Part shown: positions 26,807 through 35,759 of the stretch, piece by piece
How the letters are laid out: the number at the start of each line of letters is the position of its first letter
How positions within the stretch are numbered: position 1 is the stretch's first letter
DNA from: Gelidibacter mesophilus DSM 14095
Lineage (GTDB): Bacteria > Bacteroidota > Bacteroidia > Flavobacteriales > Flavobacteriaceae
NCBI RefSeq assembly: GCF_000423005.1
Contig: NZ_AUHD01000006.1
Location: forward strand, 186,001 to 250,000
DNA length: 64,000 nt
Direction: 5' to 3'
Position numbers and translations under genes: made by a program
The notes under the pieces: generated by a model
Told to the model about the DNA's origin: nothing
Databases searched by the model: none
Seen by the model: the letters and a program-made list of their open reading frames with translations, nothing else

Positions 26807-27823
26807 TTATTTTTCTGGAACGGAATCTTTAGCCTTTTTTTGAGCTTCCCGTTCTTCTTTAGCTTTCTGTCGTTCTTCTAATATTTTCTTCCTGCGTTCG
26901 TCAAGTTCTTTTTGTCTAGCCTCACGATCGCTTATTTGTTGCTGTTTTTTTTCTTCAGCAATTTGTGCTGGGGTCTTTTTTGTACTATCTCCAGCGGTTT
27001 TGGCTTTTTCTTCAGATTTTACTGAAGTACTGTCCGTCGGATTATTTTTGTTTTCTCTTTCAGCCTTCGCTTTCGCTCTGTCGTCCAGTATTTTTTGACG
27101 TCTGGCATCAACATCAGCTTTTATCGAATCTCTTGTAGCTTGCTGTTCCGCTCTTCTCGCTTCGGCAGCACTTAAACGCAGTGCCTTTTTCTCCTCTATA
27201 GCTTCTTCGCGCGCATCGAGCTCTTCGTTGACAATTGGCACAACGTCTTCATCTGCAGCAGCTCGCCGCTCTGATTTAGTTTGAGCTTGCGTCCGCTTAG
27301 AAGATCTGGTGATCGTTCTTAAAACCCTTTCACTTATGTCAAAACGTTCTGCGGAATACAACATCACTACATCTGCAGATTTATCAAAAATAAAATCATA
27401 CTCGTTGCTGCTTGCAATTTCTTGTACTGCGGCAAATATCTGATCTTGGATGGGTTGGATCAGCTGTTGTTTTTGGATCATTAAATCGCCGTTTGGACCA
27501 AAACGTTTTTGCTGATAATCTAAAATTTCCTTTTCCTCAAAAGTAATGTCTTCAAAACGTTCTTCATAAAGTTCTTGGGTTAAGAGGACACGCTCATTGT
27601 TGAGTTGTAATTTTTTTTGAGCCATTTCTGCCATACGCTGCTCTACGTCAGATTTCCACTGTAAAACCTTAGTGTCCAACTGCGCGGTTGCTTCTTGGTA
27701 TTCTGGAACATTCTGCAAAATATATTCAGTGTCAATATAACCTATTCTTACGCCACGTTGTGCGTTTGAAGTAAAGCTCAATAGACTTATGACTGCCATT
27801 AAAAAAAGAACTTTATGTTTCAT
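26807..27823 (-). CDS. OmpH/Skp family chaperone with long charged C-terminal extension
   Basis: 338 residues from ATG 27823 (another ATG six codons upstream is possible). A signal peptide is followed by an ordinary OmpH domain (about 22-175; RIGYIDTEYILQNVPEYQEA to YDFIFDKSADVVMLYSA). Then come about 160 residues almost wholly of Lys, Glu, Arg, Ala and Gln. That part holds two similar segments, RRQKILDDRAKAKAERE and RRKKILEERQKAKEERE, separated by a TDSTSVK/STKKTPAQ linker. It is predicted to be a long helix or coiled coil. Skp is normally about 160-170 residues, so the tail is an addition. Its role is unknown. Confidence 0.88.
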   Translation of the reverse strand: MKHKVLFLMAVISLLSFTSNAQRGVRIGYIDTEYILQNVPEYQEATAQLDTKVLQWKSDVEQRMAEMAQKKLQLNNERVLLTQELYEERFEDITFEEKEILDYQQKRFGPNGDLMIQKQQLIQPIQDQIFAAVQEIASSNEYDFIFDKSADVVMLYSAERFDISERVLRTITRSSKRTQAQTKSERRAAADEDVVPIVNEELDAREEAIEEKKALRLSAAEARRAEQQATRDSIKADVDARRQKILDDRAKAKAERENKNNPTDSTSVKSEEKAKTAGDSTKKTPAQIAEEKKQQQISDREARQKELDERRKKILEERQKAKEEREAQKKAKDSVPEK

Positions 27824-27994
27824 CTGTTTATATTTTATCATTTATTGATCACGCTATAAATTCTAAAACGACAGATTAACTAAACAACTCTGTCTGATCA
27901 GCGTAATATTTTTCAAATAAACGAAATATATTCTAAAAAATTTTAACACTTCAACTAAATCGTCAAAGTATCCTTAGAAAATACCGTGCCAAAC

Positions 27995-30577
27995 TTAAAA
28001 CTGCTGACCAATAATAAAGTGGGTTTCCCATCCGTTAGGTGAGTTTTGCCCAGGTAAAGAATCAAATCCATACCCAAAGTCAATACCTAACAAACCAAAT
28101 GCAGGCATGAAAATACGTAATCCTACACCAGCTGAACGTTTAAGTTCAAAGGGGTTATAATCCTTGAAATTATCAAAAGAGTTACCACCTTCCACAAAAC
28201 TAAGCGCATAAATTTTGGCTTGTGCACCCAAAGTGATTGGATAACGAACTTCTAATGAAAATTTATTGTAAATCGTTCCTCCATCTTGTGAGGATAAGGA
28301 TTGGTTTGGATACCCTCTTAAGGCGATAGATTCTCTACCATCCAATGAATAGTTTCCTAAACCATCTCCACCAACGAAAAAGCGTTCAAAAGGAATCACA
28401 CCTCTATCTTGATTATAGGCGCCAAGAAAACCAAATTCCAATCCTGTTTTGATCACTAGTTTGTCTACAACCTTAGTGTACCAATCGCCTTTGAATTTAA
28501 CTTTATAGAACTCCAACCATTTGTACCGCTCTTGATCAATTTCTCCCATCCGTGCATAGTCATCAGGATTGGCAGGGTCCAATGCCGCTCTTTCGTCTTT
28601 TAAGGCGGTATAATCCACATTATTAAACATTGAATATGGAGGAGAGAATTTAGCCGTTACAGAAAAACGAGATCCTCCAGTTGGATAAATTGGATCTGTA
28701 TGGGTATTATCTCTGCTCAAGCCAATTGTATATGATAAGTTTTGAGAATATCCATCACCAAAGGTAAAGAGGCCAGTGTTGTAATTCTGTAAATCATAAT
28801 GCTGAAAACTTACTGCCTGCGAAAGAGTGAAATAATCGTCAGGACGTGTCAAGCGTTTGGCGAGGCCAACAGTAAGACCTGTGATGTTAAAACGTTTACT
28901 CTTATCGGCATCTCTCGTTCTCGGATCGTATAAAAACTGCTTAGTGTGTGACAATGAGGTTGAAAATTGGACCGGGCGCTTACCTCCTAACCAAGGCTCT
29001 GTAAAGGAGAAACTATAGGTTTGGTAAAAACGACTGGCCTGCAATCGCAATGCTAAGCTTTGTCCATCTCCTGTAGGTACTGGCTTATACGCTTCGCGTT
29101 TGAAAATGTCTTTAATTGCAAAGTTATTGAACGATAAACCTAAAGTTCCAATAAAGCCACCGCCACCATAACCACCTTGAAGTTCAATTTGGCTGGAACC
29201 TTTTTCGACGACGGAGTATTCCATATCTAAAGTGCCCTCATTAGGATTCGCGTTTTTGAAATTTGGGCTCAATTGTTGCGCATCAAAGAAACCTAATTGA
29301 CCAAGTTCCCTTACTGTTCTTACCACAGCAGTTTTGCTGTACAGCTGCCCTGGACGTGTTCTTAATTCTCTATAGATAACGCGGTCATTGGTTTTATCAT
29401 TCCCGACTACGGATACATTATTAAAGTAAGCAGGTTTACCTTCAGAAATACGGATTTCCATATCGATAACATTTCCATCAGCACTTATCTCCACCGGATT
29501 GATAGTTGAAAATAAATAACCACTATCTTGATATAAAGTGGTTATATCTTGGGCATCTGGTCTAGAATCGTCTGCAATTCTCTTTTTTAGTTCCACACCA
29601 TTATAAGTGTCTCCAGGCTGAATACCTAAAAGGCCGGCCAAGAGTTGATCATTAAATATAGTGTTTCCAACAAAGGCAATTTTTCCGAAAGTATATTTTT
29701 CGCCTTCTTCTACTTTAATGGCAATGGAAATGGTGCCGTCAGGATTATTGTAAATAGAGTCAGAAATAACCCGAGCATCTCTATAGCCGTTCTCTTTGTA
29801 TTTGTCCACTACTTTAACTAAATCTTCCTTATAGGTGGCCTTAACGTATTTTGATCGCTTTAAGAAACGTAAAAAATTCTTTTGTTTCGTGTCTTTCATG
29901 GCTTTTCTCAGCTGTTTATCGCTAAGTTTCTCATTGCCAATAAAGTCAATATCCTTAATTTTTACCTTGTCATTTTTTTGAATGTCAACCAACATATTGA
30001 CTCTGCTCTTTTCAATGGAATCATTTAAAAAAGAGGTGGTCACCGATACTTTGGTATTATAGAAACCTTCTTTTCTATACTTGTCAGTCAGGTAGTTTTT
30101 TGTTGTAGTAATGAGGTTTTCAGTGACTTTAACGCCTTTATTAAGTTTGTTGTCCTTTATGATGGCGTCCTTTTTTCCTTTCTTGACGCCTCTAATCTCT
30201 AAATTGTTCAACTCAGGCAAATCTTGAAGACTAATCTCCAAATATGCCGTATCACCTACTGTTTTGGTTAGGTAAATATCAATATTGCTAAAAAGATTGG
30301 AACCCCAAAGTTTTTTAAGAGCTTCACTAATACGCTCTCCTGGGATGGCTATAACCTCACCTTTTCTTAAACCCGAAAACGTAATAATTGTGGCTTCACT
30401 GAAATTTGTGTCCCCAGAAACAACAATTTCTGCTATCGTATATTTTTGTCCTGAATTATATGGGCTTTCCTGTGCTGTTAGTGCAAAGGAAGTTAAAAGT
30501 AAAAAGGCAATGAAAAAGGTATTAAAAATTGTTTTCAAAAGCGTGTTATTAGCTAAGTTGTTCACTTGTTTTTCCAA
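27995..30577 (-). CDS. bamA: Outer-membrane assembly factor BamA
   Basis: 860 residues with an N-terminal signal region (LLKTIFNTFFIAFLLLTSFALTAQ). Five POTRA-type repeats follow (about 40-450; for example YTIAEIVVSGDTNFSEATI, KIKDIDFIGNEKLSDKQLRKAM, YTFGKIAFVGNTIFNDQLL and YFNNVSVVGNDKTNDRVI). The barrel (about 455-860) ends in GWETHFIIGQQF. It folds beta-barrel proteins into the outer membrane. Its start overlaps the uppS end by 29 bases. No other ATG lies before the signal peptide, so coupled translation is likely. Confidence 0.96.
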   Translation of the reverse strand: MEKQVNNLANNTLLKTIFNTFFIAFLLLTSFALTAQESPYNSGQKYTIAEIVVSGDTNFSEATIITFSGLRKGEVIAIPGERISEALKKLWGSNLFSNIDIYLTKTVGDTAYLEISLQDLPELNNLEIRGVKKGKKDAIIKDNKLNKGVKVTENLITTTKNYLTDKYRKEGFYNTKVSVTTSFLNDSIEKSRVNMLVDIQKNDKVKIKDIDFIGNEKLSDKQLRKAMKDTKQKNFLRFLKRSKYVKATYKEDLVKVVDKYKENGYRDARVISDSIYNNPDGTISIAIKVEEGEKYTFGKIAFVGNTIFNDQLLAGLLGIQPGDTYNGVELKKRIADDSRPDAQDITTLYQDSGYLFSTINPVEISADGNVIDMEIRISEGKPAYFNNVSVVGNDKTNDRVIYRELRTRPGQLYSKTAVVRTVRELGQLGFFDAQQLSPNFKNANPNEGTLDMEYSVVEKGSSQIELQGGYGGGGFIGTLGLSFNNFAIKDIFKREAYKPVPTGDGQSLALRLQASRFYQTYSFSFTEPWLGGKRPVQFSTSLSHTKQFLYDPRTRDADKSKRFNITGLTVGLAKRLTRPDDYFTLSQAVSFQHYDLQNYNTGLFTFGDGYSQNLSYTIGLSRDNTHTDPIYPTGGSRFSVTAKFSPPYSMFNNVDYTALKDERAALDPANPDDYARMGEIDQERYKWLEFYKVKFKGDWYTKVVDKLVIKTGLEFGFLGAYNQDRGVIPFERFFVGGDGLGNYSLDGRESIALRGYPNQSLSSQDGGTIYNKFSLEVRYPITLGAQAKIYALSFVEGGNSFDNFKDYNPFELKRSAGVGLRIFMPAFGLLGIDFGYGFDSLPGQNSPNGWETHFIIGQQF

Positions 30578-31289
30578 ATCGTCGTTCTCTATTTTGATAG
30601 TCTATCAAAGCGGTGTATAAATCATGCTTTTTAAAATCCGGCCATAAAATACTGGTGAAATATAATTCTGCATACGCAATTTGCCATAACAAGAAATTAC
30701 TGATTCTTTGTTCTCCACTGGTGCGGATAAGCAAGTCTACATCTGGCAAATTTTGCGTGTAAAGATGCTTATTAATAATGGATTCGTCAATAGAATCACT
30801 TGAAATTATATTATTTTTAACTTTATCAGATATTTTTTTAACCATATTTATGAGTTCCTCGCGAGAGCCATAACTTAAGGCTAGAGTAAGAACCATGCGG
30901 CTGTTATTTTTAGTTTTTTCTATAACTTCCTTAAGCTCTTCTTTTGCCTTTGTAGGCAAGTCATCAAGACAGCCAATGGCGTTGAGCTGAATGTTATTGT
31001 CCTGTAAAGTTTTGATTTCCTTTTTTAAAGATTTGACCAAGAGTTTCATTAAAGTTTGAACTTCAATCTTTGGTCGGTTCCAGTTTTCAGTTGAAAATGC
31101 ATAAAGAGTGAGATGTTTGATCCCTATTTCAGCGCTAGCCTCAACAACATCTCTCACTGATTTAGTGCCATTTTCATGGCCAATAACTCTCAAGAACCCT
31201 TTTTGTTTAGCCCATCTGCCATTGCCATCCATTATTATGGCAAGATGGTTGGGTAATTTGTCAATATGTATCTGTTCTTTTAAATCCAC
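30549..31289 (-). CDS. uppS: Isoprenyl transferase (undecaprenyl diphosphate synthase)
   Basis: 246 residues. It builds C55-PP, the lipid carrier for peptidoglycan and O-antigen. Motifs: HLAIIMDGNGRWA with D21, HENGTKSVRDVVEAS, TLYAFSTENWNRP, and LLIRTSGEQRISNFLLWQIAYAEL. It sits between the DUF6089 gene (the stop of that gene is directly adjacent) and bamA (29-base overlap). Confidence 0.95.
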   Translation of the reverse strand: MDLKEQIHIDKLPNHLAIIMDGNGRWAKQKGFLRVIGHENGTKSVRDVVEASAEIGIKHLTLYAFSTENWNRPKIEVQTLMKLLVKSLKKEIKTLQDNNIQLNAIGCLDDLPTKAKEELKEVIEKTKNNSRMVLTLALSYGSREELINMVKKISDKVKNNIISSDSIDESIINKHLYTQNLPDVDLLIRTSGEQRISNFLLWQIAYAELYFTSILWPDFKKHDLYTALIDYQNRERRFGKTSEQLS

Positions 31290-31994
31290 TTAATAACAAC
31301 AAGGTTTTTGCCCAAAGGTGTAAGTTAAGGTAATTCCTGAAAACACATACCAGTCATTACTGTTTAAATTGCCAAAAGGAACTATGGATGAAGGTTCTCC
31401 AGGAACTCCGCTAGGTGTGAATTTTCCGGGGACGCTGCCGTCAATTTCATCAGAAAACGTATATCTTACCCCAATCTCAGCCGCTAATATAAAAACGTCA
31501 GAGATTGTTGTTTTAAAACCCGCCACCATAGGGATACCAATGGCCCAGCTGCTTGTGTTTTCAGAAATTTGAATGCCATTTCTAAAAAAAGAGTTATTGT
31601 GTTTTGCAGTGGAAATTCCTGTATATAAATATGGTGTCATTTGAGGATCAGTACTGTCAAGATCGAAATCTAAAAATGTAAACTCCATTCCTGCAGAGAA
31701 CTCCACAATTGAATTCTTGAAGTCGTAATCACGCTCGATGCGTCGCGGATCGCTTGAATCCTCATCAAAGCCCACAAGATCCGTAAAAATAATCGAACCT
31801 CTAAACGAGTGTCTCTTACTTCTGTTCCACTTTAACATGAGACCGAGGGCCGGTTTTTGTGGTGAAATATATGTGGTACTACCAATATCGCCAATAAAAT
31901 TACTCCCTCCCAAAAAAACACCGGCCTCATAGAGTTGAGCTTGGCTGTTCGGGATGAAACACATACTGAAAATTATTAAAATGATATACCTCAT
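31290..31994 (-). CDS. DUF6089 family outer-membrane beta-barrel protein
   Basis: 234 residues. A signal peptide (ends SQAQ) is followed by LYEAGVFLGGSNFIGDIGSTTYISPQKPALG, then amphipathic strands, and a WYVFSGITLTYTFGQKPCCY end. This start and its place before uppS and bamA mark the DUF6089 family, conserved in Bacteroidota. The function is unknown; envelope biogenesis is suggested by context. Its promoter lies 18-49 bases upstream. Confidence 0.85.
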   Translation of the reverse strand: MRYIILIIFSMCFIPNSQAQLYEAGVFLGGSNFIGDIGSTTYISPQKPALGLMLKWNRSKRHSFRGSIIFTDLVGFDEDSSDPRRIERDYDFKNSIVEFSAGMEFTFLDFDLDSTDPQMTPYLYTGISTAKHNNSFFRNGIQISENTSSWAIGIPMVAGFKTTISDVFILAAEIGVRYTFSDEIDGSVPGKFTPSGVPGEPSSIVPFGNLNSNDWYVFSGITLTYTFGQKPCCY

Positions 31995-32011
31995 AAAATT
32001 TTAAAAGTTTG

Positions 32012-32043
32012 CAAATATAATAAATAAGATTAGCCTATAACAA
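32012..32043 (-). promoter_or_regulatory. Promoter of the DUF6089-uppS-bamA-ompH group
   Basis: On the minus strand: TTG (32043-32041), a 21-base spacer, TATATTTG (32019-32012). This is a full match to the flavobacterial pattern. It lies 18 bases before the DUF6089 start codon. Confidence 0.65.
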
Positions 32044-32076
32044 TTTGAGCTAATTTGTATTACAGATAAACAGTAT

Positions 32077-32967
32077 TTATGAGGTTTTATTGCGTTTATC
32101 TTCTCCCCAAAGTAGTTTTTTGCGTAAAGTGTCAATAAAGCTTTCGCTAGGAAGTTCAATCATCTTAATTTTGAAGTCTGCTTTTTTGAGAGTGACAATA
32201 GTGCTATTGTGCAATGTAGCAATCCTTGAATCTAATGAAATGAGGTAGAAATCTTCTCGACCATCAACTTTTAATTTAATTTCTGTGTCATCAGGAATAA
32301 CTAAAGGCCGCGCACTCAAATTATGTGGTGCAATAGGTGTAATGACGAAACTTTTGGCGTCTGGAGAAATTACGGGGCCACCACAACTCAAAGAATATCC
32401 TGTAGAACCTGTAGGTGTGGAAACAATTAAGCCATCGGCCCAATAGGAAGTGAGGTACTCACCATTAAGATGGGTTTGTACCGTAATCATGGAAGTCGTG
32501 TTCTTTCTGCTGATTGCTATTTCATTAAGGGCGAAATTGAGTTGTGTAAGATCCTTATTGTTTGGTTGGGTTTCAATGCACAATAAGCTGCGTTCTGAAA
32601 TTTTATAGTCACCTTCAAAAATACTATCCAGTGCATTTTCAATTTGATTATTCTGTATGGTGGCCAGAAATCCCAATCGGCCCGTATTGATTCCAATAAT
32701 AGGAATGAATAAGTCGCTTACATAAGTGATGGCTCTTAAAATTGTACCATCACCTCCTATACTAATGAGTAGATCAAAAGACTCGTCTAAGGTTTGAAAT
32801 TTTTCAAACGTGTTGAATTTGTTTTTAAGGTCTAAATGCTTGTCAATAATTTGGTAGATATGATCCTCAATAAAAACTTCTGAGTCTTTCTGTAACAGAT
32901 AATTTAACAGTACGCCAAAGGATGCTTCGTTACCTTTATAGTATTGACTATAGATAGCAATTTTCAT
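32077..32967 (-). CDS. nadK: NAD kinase
   Basis: 296 residues. It phosphorylates NAD to NADP. The GGDGT motif is at 71-75 (LLISIGGDGTILRA). Other conserved parts: INTGRLGFLATI, ALNEIAISRKNTTSMI, WADGLIVSTPTGSTGYSLSCGGP, and ITPIAPHNLSARPLV. The gene starts four bases after a CBS-domain gene, so the pair is certainly co-transcribed. The CBS protein is a candidate regulator by inference. Confidence 0.95.
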   Translation of the reverse strand: MKIAIYSQYYKGNEASFGVLLNYLLQKDSEVFIEDHIYQIIDKHLDLKNKFNTFEKFQTLDESFDLLISIGGDGTILRAITYVSDLFIPIIGINTGRLGFLATIQNNQIENALDSIFEGDYKISERSLLCIETQPNNKDLTQLNFALNEIAISRKNTTSMITVQTHLNGEYLTSYWADGLIVSTPTGSTGYSLSCGGPVISPDAKSFVITPIAPHNLSARPLVIPDDTEIKLKVDGREDFYLISLDSRIATLHNSTIVTLKKADFKIKMIELPSESFIDTLRKKLLWGEDKRNKTS

Positions 32968-32971
32968 AGTA

Positions 32972-33628
32972 CTATATATTAAGGTATTTCTTCAGGTATT
33001 CTGAGCGTTCCTTCAAGTTTTCAATATACGTGTCTTCTTCATGACCAGAAATGGTGTTATAACTATATCTCCTGAATGTTTGCATGACATCGTTCAGTCC
33101 TGAATCTCCAATTTTAAGCGTAATTTGAACCACATCACCTTCCATTTTAGAGATAAACGCTCCTAAGAGTTTGGCATTATTGGATTCTACAATCTGACTG
33201 ATTTCACTAAAAGAGTAGTCTTGGATTCCTTTTTCAATAATTAAAGTGCCGCCAGGCTCAGAGAAAAAAGGTGTTTCATTGAAGCGTCCAATAATATCAT
33301 TGAGTTCATAATACCCCAAATAATTATTGTTTTCATCTAAAACAGGCATAATATTACAAGAGTTTTGTGCGAAGGCTTCAAGGACATCTAACCAATTGGT
33401 ATTGGATCGCACAAAAAAACCTTCTAAGGTATGGTTGCAATCCAAAATTATTTCCTTGCCGTCAAAGCAATGGACGTCTGTTTCTGAAATACATCCTAAA
33501 TAGACCTTATTATTTTCTATGGGAATATGAGAATAAGTCAACTCATTAAACATCATTTTAAGGTCACTCACCTTATCATTAATGTTTAAGGGTTTAATGT
33601 CATTGATTATGTACGCTCTTAAAGGCAT
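32972..33628 (-). CDS. CBS domain protein linked to nadK
   Basis: 218 residues. Two CBS motifs cover about 1-125 (for example FNELTYSHIPIENNKVYLGCI and NSCNIMPVLDENNNYLGYYEL). A C-terminal ACT-like or unassigned domain follows (about 140-205, GTLIIEKGIQDYSFSEISQIVESNNAKLLGAFISKMEGD, then QITLKIGDSGLNDVMQTFRR). CBS pairs bind adenosyl ligands (AMP, ATP, NAD, S-adenosylmethionine). It lies four bases before nadK, suggesting sensing related to NAD(P). Confidence 0.82.
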   Translation of the reverse strand: MPLRAYIINDIKPLNINDKVSDLKMMFNELTYSHIPIENNKVYLGCISETDVHCFDGKEIILDCNHTLEGFFVRSNTNWLDVLEAFAQNSCNIMPVLDENNNYLGYYELNDIIGRFNETPFFSEPGGTLIIEKGIQDYSFSEISQIVESNNAKLLGAFISKMEGDVVQITLKIGDSGLNDVMQTFRRYSYNTISGHEEDTYIENLKERSEYLKKYLNI

Positions 33629-33689
33629 GGTATTAGATTTGTTCCTGCAAAATAATTAAAAATAACTACATTAAGCATCATCTACTTTG

Positions 33690-33697
33690 TATTTTTG
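33690..33697 (+). promoter_or_regulatory. -7 element of pdxJ
   Basis: TATTTTTG fits TAnnTTTG. It ends 18 bases before ATG 33716, giving a leader of about a dozen bases. No clear -33 TTG. Confidence 0.5.
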
Positions 33698-33715
33698 TTC
33701 TTTAAAACAAAAGCT

Positions 33716-34429
33716 ATGACAAAGTTGAGCGTTAATATCAATAAGATTGCTACTCTAAGGAATTCAAGAGGCGGTGATGTTCCAAATGTACTGCAATTTG
33801 CAAAAGATGTTCAAAAGTTTGGTGCCCAAGGGGTCACCATTCACCCAAGACCAGATGAAAGACATATTCGTTATCAGGATGTTTATGATTTAAAGCCTGA
33901 GGTGTATACAGAATTCAATATTGAAGGGAATCCTATCCAACAATTTATAGATATGGTCCTAGAAGTAAAACCTGCGCAAGTTACTTTGGTGCCTGATGCA
34001 GAAGATGCCATCACCTCCAATTCAGGATGGGACACCATTAAACATAAAGATTTTTTGGTAGACGTTGTCAAGGAGTTTAAACAAAACGGTATCCGTACCT
34101 CTATTTTTGTAGACCCTGTATTAAAACAGGTGGAAGGCGCAAAAGCGACTGGCACCGATCGGGTTGAACTTTATACCGAAGCCTTTGCTAATGATTACGG
34201 CCTAGGTAATGAAATGGGGATTAAGCCATACGTGGATTGTGCGGTTTTGGCCAACGCATTAGGTTTGGGTATTAATGCTGGACACGACTTGTCCCTGGAA
34301 AACATTAAATTTTTTAAACAGAATATTCCTGATTTATTGGAGGTCTCTATCGGTCACGCCCTAATTTCAGAAAGTCTGTATTTAGGCATTGAAAATGTAA
34401 TTAATATGTACTTGAGACAATTGAAGTAG
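33716..34429 (+). CDS. pdxJ: Pyridoxine 5'-phosphate synthase
   Basis: 237 residues from ATG 33716 (a TTG 21 bases upstream would overlap the promoter). It condenses 3-amino-2-oxopropyl phosphate and deoxyxylulose phosphate into pyridoxine phosphate. Motifs: LSVNINKIATLRNSRGGDVP, GVTIHPRPDERHI, QVTLVPD, SIFVDPV, DRVELYTE, INAGHDL and EVSIGHALI. It is divergent from the CBS-nadK pair. Confidence 0.96.
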   Translation: MTKLSVNINKIATLRNSRGGDVPNVLQFAKDVQKFGAQGVTIHPRPDERHIRYQDVYDLKPEVYTEFNIEGNPIQQFIDMVLEVKPAQVTLVPDAEDAITSNSGWDTIKHKDFLVDVVKEFKQNGIRTSIFVDPVLKQVEGAKATGTDRVELYTEAFANDYGLGNEMGIKPYVDCAVLANALGLGINAGHDLSLENIKFFKQNIPDLLEVSIGHALISESLYLGIENVINMYLRQLK

Positions 34430-34436
34430 TTTTCAG

Positions 34437-34490
34437 TTGGCTGTCCGCAGATGGCAGTCATCGGTTATCCTCCAACTCAACTCTCCTAAA
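34437..34490. repeat. Short intergenic repeat-like sequence
   Basis: The spacer after pdxJ holds CAGTTGGCTGTCCGCAGATG followed by GGCAGTCATCGG. The word GGCAGTCATC occurs again at 37257-37266 after the tig terminator. I recall similar CAGTTGGCAGTC-type strings in intergenic DNA of other flavobacteria. It reads as a degenerate dispersed repeat. Confidence 0.35.
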
Positions 34491-34516
34491 TTATAAATTT
34501 ACAATCATAAATAACT

Positions 34517-35284
34517 ATGCATCTACATTCCACAATTTTAGGCGAAGGCCAGGCTTTTATTTTTCTCCACGGATTTCTGGGGATGAGTGACAATTGGAAA
34601 ACGCTAGGTACAAAATTCAGTGAAGTCGGTTACGAAGTGCATCTTATCGACCAACGGAATCATGGGCGTAGTTTTCATAGTGATACGTTCAACTATGAGG
34701 TTATGGTGGAAGACTTAAAACGTTATTGTGACGAACATCAATTAAAGGACATAGTGCTTTTAGGGCATTCTATGGGAGGAAAAACGGCGATGTTGTTTGC
34801 TGTCGAGTATCCAGAAGTGGTGTCTAGATTGATCATTGCAGATATTTCTCCGCGCTACTATCCAACCCATCATGACACTATTCTTAAGGGCTTGTCAGCC
34901 TTAGATTTTCAAGCGCTAAAGAGCAGAGGAGAGGCAGACGAAGAATTACAAAATTATATTTCCGATGTTGGAACTCGGCAATTTTTACTTAAAAATTTAT
35001 ATTGGAAAAAAAAGGGGACCTTGGCATTACGGATCAACCTTGAGGTTTTAAAAGAGCAAGTCAATGAAGTTGGGGAGCCGTTGCCAATGCATTCTAAATT
35101 TGAAAAAGACACTTTGTTTTTGCGAGGTGACCGCTCAGAGTATATTTCCACACAAGACGAAACTTTGATCCATTCGCATTTTCCAAAATCGAAAATTGTA
35201 ACCATCTCGAATGCGGGTCACTGGTTGCATGCTGAAAACCCCACCGATTTTTATGCAGAGGTCAATGATTTCCTGAACACCTAA
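34517..35284 (+). CDS. Alpha/beta-fold hydrolase (YbfF-like esterase)
   Basis: 255 residues. Oxyanion region FLHGFLG (16-22), nucleophile S85 in GHSMGGKTAM, a probable Asp near 207 (LFLRGDRSEYI), and H235 in NAGHWLHAENP. DQRNHGRS (45-52) and DLKRYCDEHQL are typical of the YbfF group of small acyl esterases. The substrate is unknown. It is followed closely by a holin-like membrane gene. Confidence 0.88.
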   Translation: MHLHSTILGEGQAFIFLHGFLGMSDNWKTLGTKFSEVGYEVHLIDQRNHGRSFHSDTFNYEVMVEDLKRYCDEHQLKDIVLLGHSMGGKTAMLFAVEYPEVVSRLIIADISPRYYPTHHDTILKGLSALDFQALKSRGEADEELQNYISDVGTRQFLLKNLYWKKKGTLALRINLEVLKEQVNEVGEPLPMHSKFEKDTLFLRGDRSEYISTQDETLIHSHFPKSKIVTISNAGHWLHAENPTDFYAEVNDFLNT

Positions 35285-35320
35285 ACCAACATTTTTTGTG
35301 TCTTAAAAAATAAAACAACC

Positions 35321-35668
35321 ATGAATTTAATTATCAGATTATTGTTGACTGCCGTTACCGTTGTGGTATTGGCTAAATTTCTTCCGGGAGTGGAAGTTGC
35401 CGGATTTACTTCCGCGATTATTTTGGCCATTGTCCTGGGGCTGCTCAATGCTATTTTAAAACCAATTTTGGTCATTATGACCTTGCCTATTACAATCCTA
35501 ACATTAGGTTTGTTTCTCTTGGTCATTAATGCCTGTATTATCCTGTTGGCAGATGAGTTTATGGGAGGATTTGCGGTCAGCGGATTTTGGATTGCACTTT
35601 TATTTAGCTTGCTATTATCGTTTTTGGAATCCGTACTTTATTCATTGCTAGACAAAGACAAAGGATAA
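35321..35668 (+). CDS. Holin-like membrane protein (Phage_holin_4_2 family)
   Basis: 115 residues with four hydrophobic segments and few charges. The family motif is GLLNAILKPILVIMTLPITILTLGLFLLVINACIILLADEFM. Despite the family name, these are common housekeeping-associated membrane proteins in bacteria, and nothing here points to phage. Function unknown. Confidence 0.85.
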   Translation: MNLIIRLLLTAVTVVVLAKFLPGVEVAGFTSAIILAIVLGLLNAILKPILVIMTLPITILTLGLFLLVINACIILLADEFMGGFAVSGFWIALLFSLLLSFLESVLYSLLDKDKG

Positions 35669-35692
35669 CCTATAAATCAAGTGTTTAAAAAC

Positions 35693-35723
35693 TTTGTTCA
35701 GATTTAAAAAATTCGTACTTTTG
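35693..35723 (+). promoter_or_regulatory. Promoter of tig
   Basis: TTTG (35693-35696), a 19-base spacer, TACTTTTG (35716-35723). This is a full match to the Bacteroidota promoter. The transcript should begin near 35729. Confidence 0.75.
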
Positions 35724-35729
35724 CATCCC

Positions 35730-35759
35730 AAAATTAGACCGATTTAAGGGTCTAATTTT
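35730..35759 (+). promoter_or_regulatory. 5' leader hairpin of tig mRNA
   Basis: AAAATTAGACC (35730-35740) pairs perfectly with GGTCTAATTTT (35749-35759) over an 8-base loop GATTTAAG. It begins at the predicted transcript start and is followed by about 107 bases of leader. It lacks a long U-tract, so I read it as a leader structure and not the end of the upstream gene. Confidence 0.6.

Noticed and set aside
35321-35668. Holin-like protein as sign of a prophage
   Set aside because: The family name is misleading; no other phage gene is near, and the flanks are housekeeping genes.
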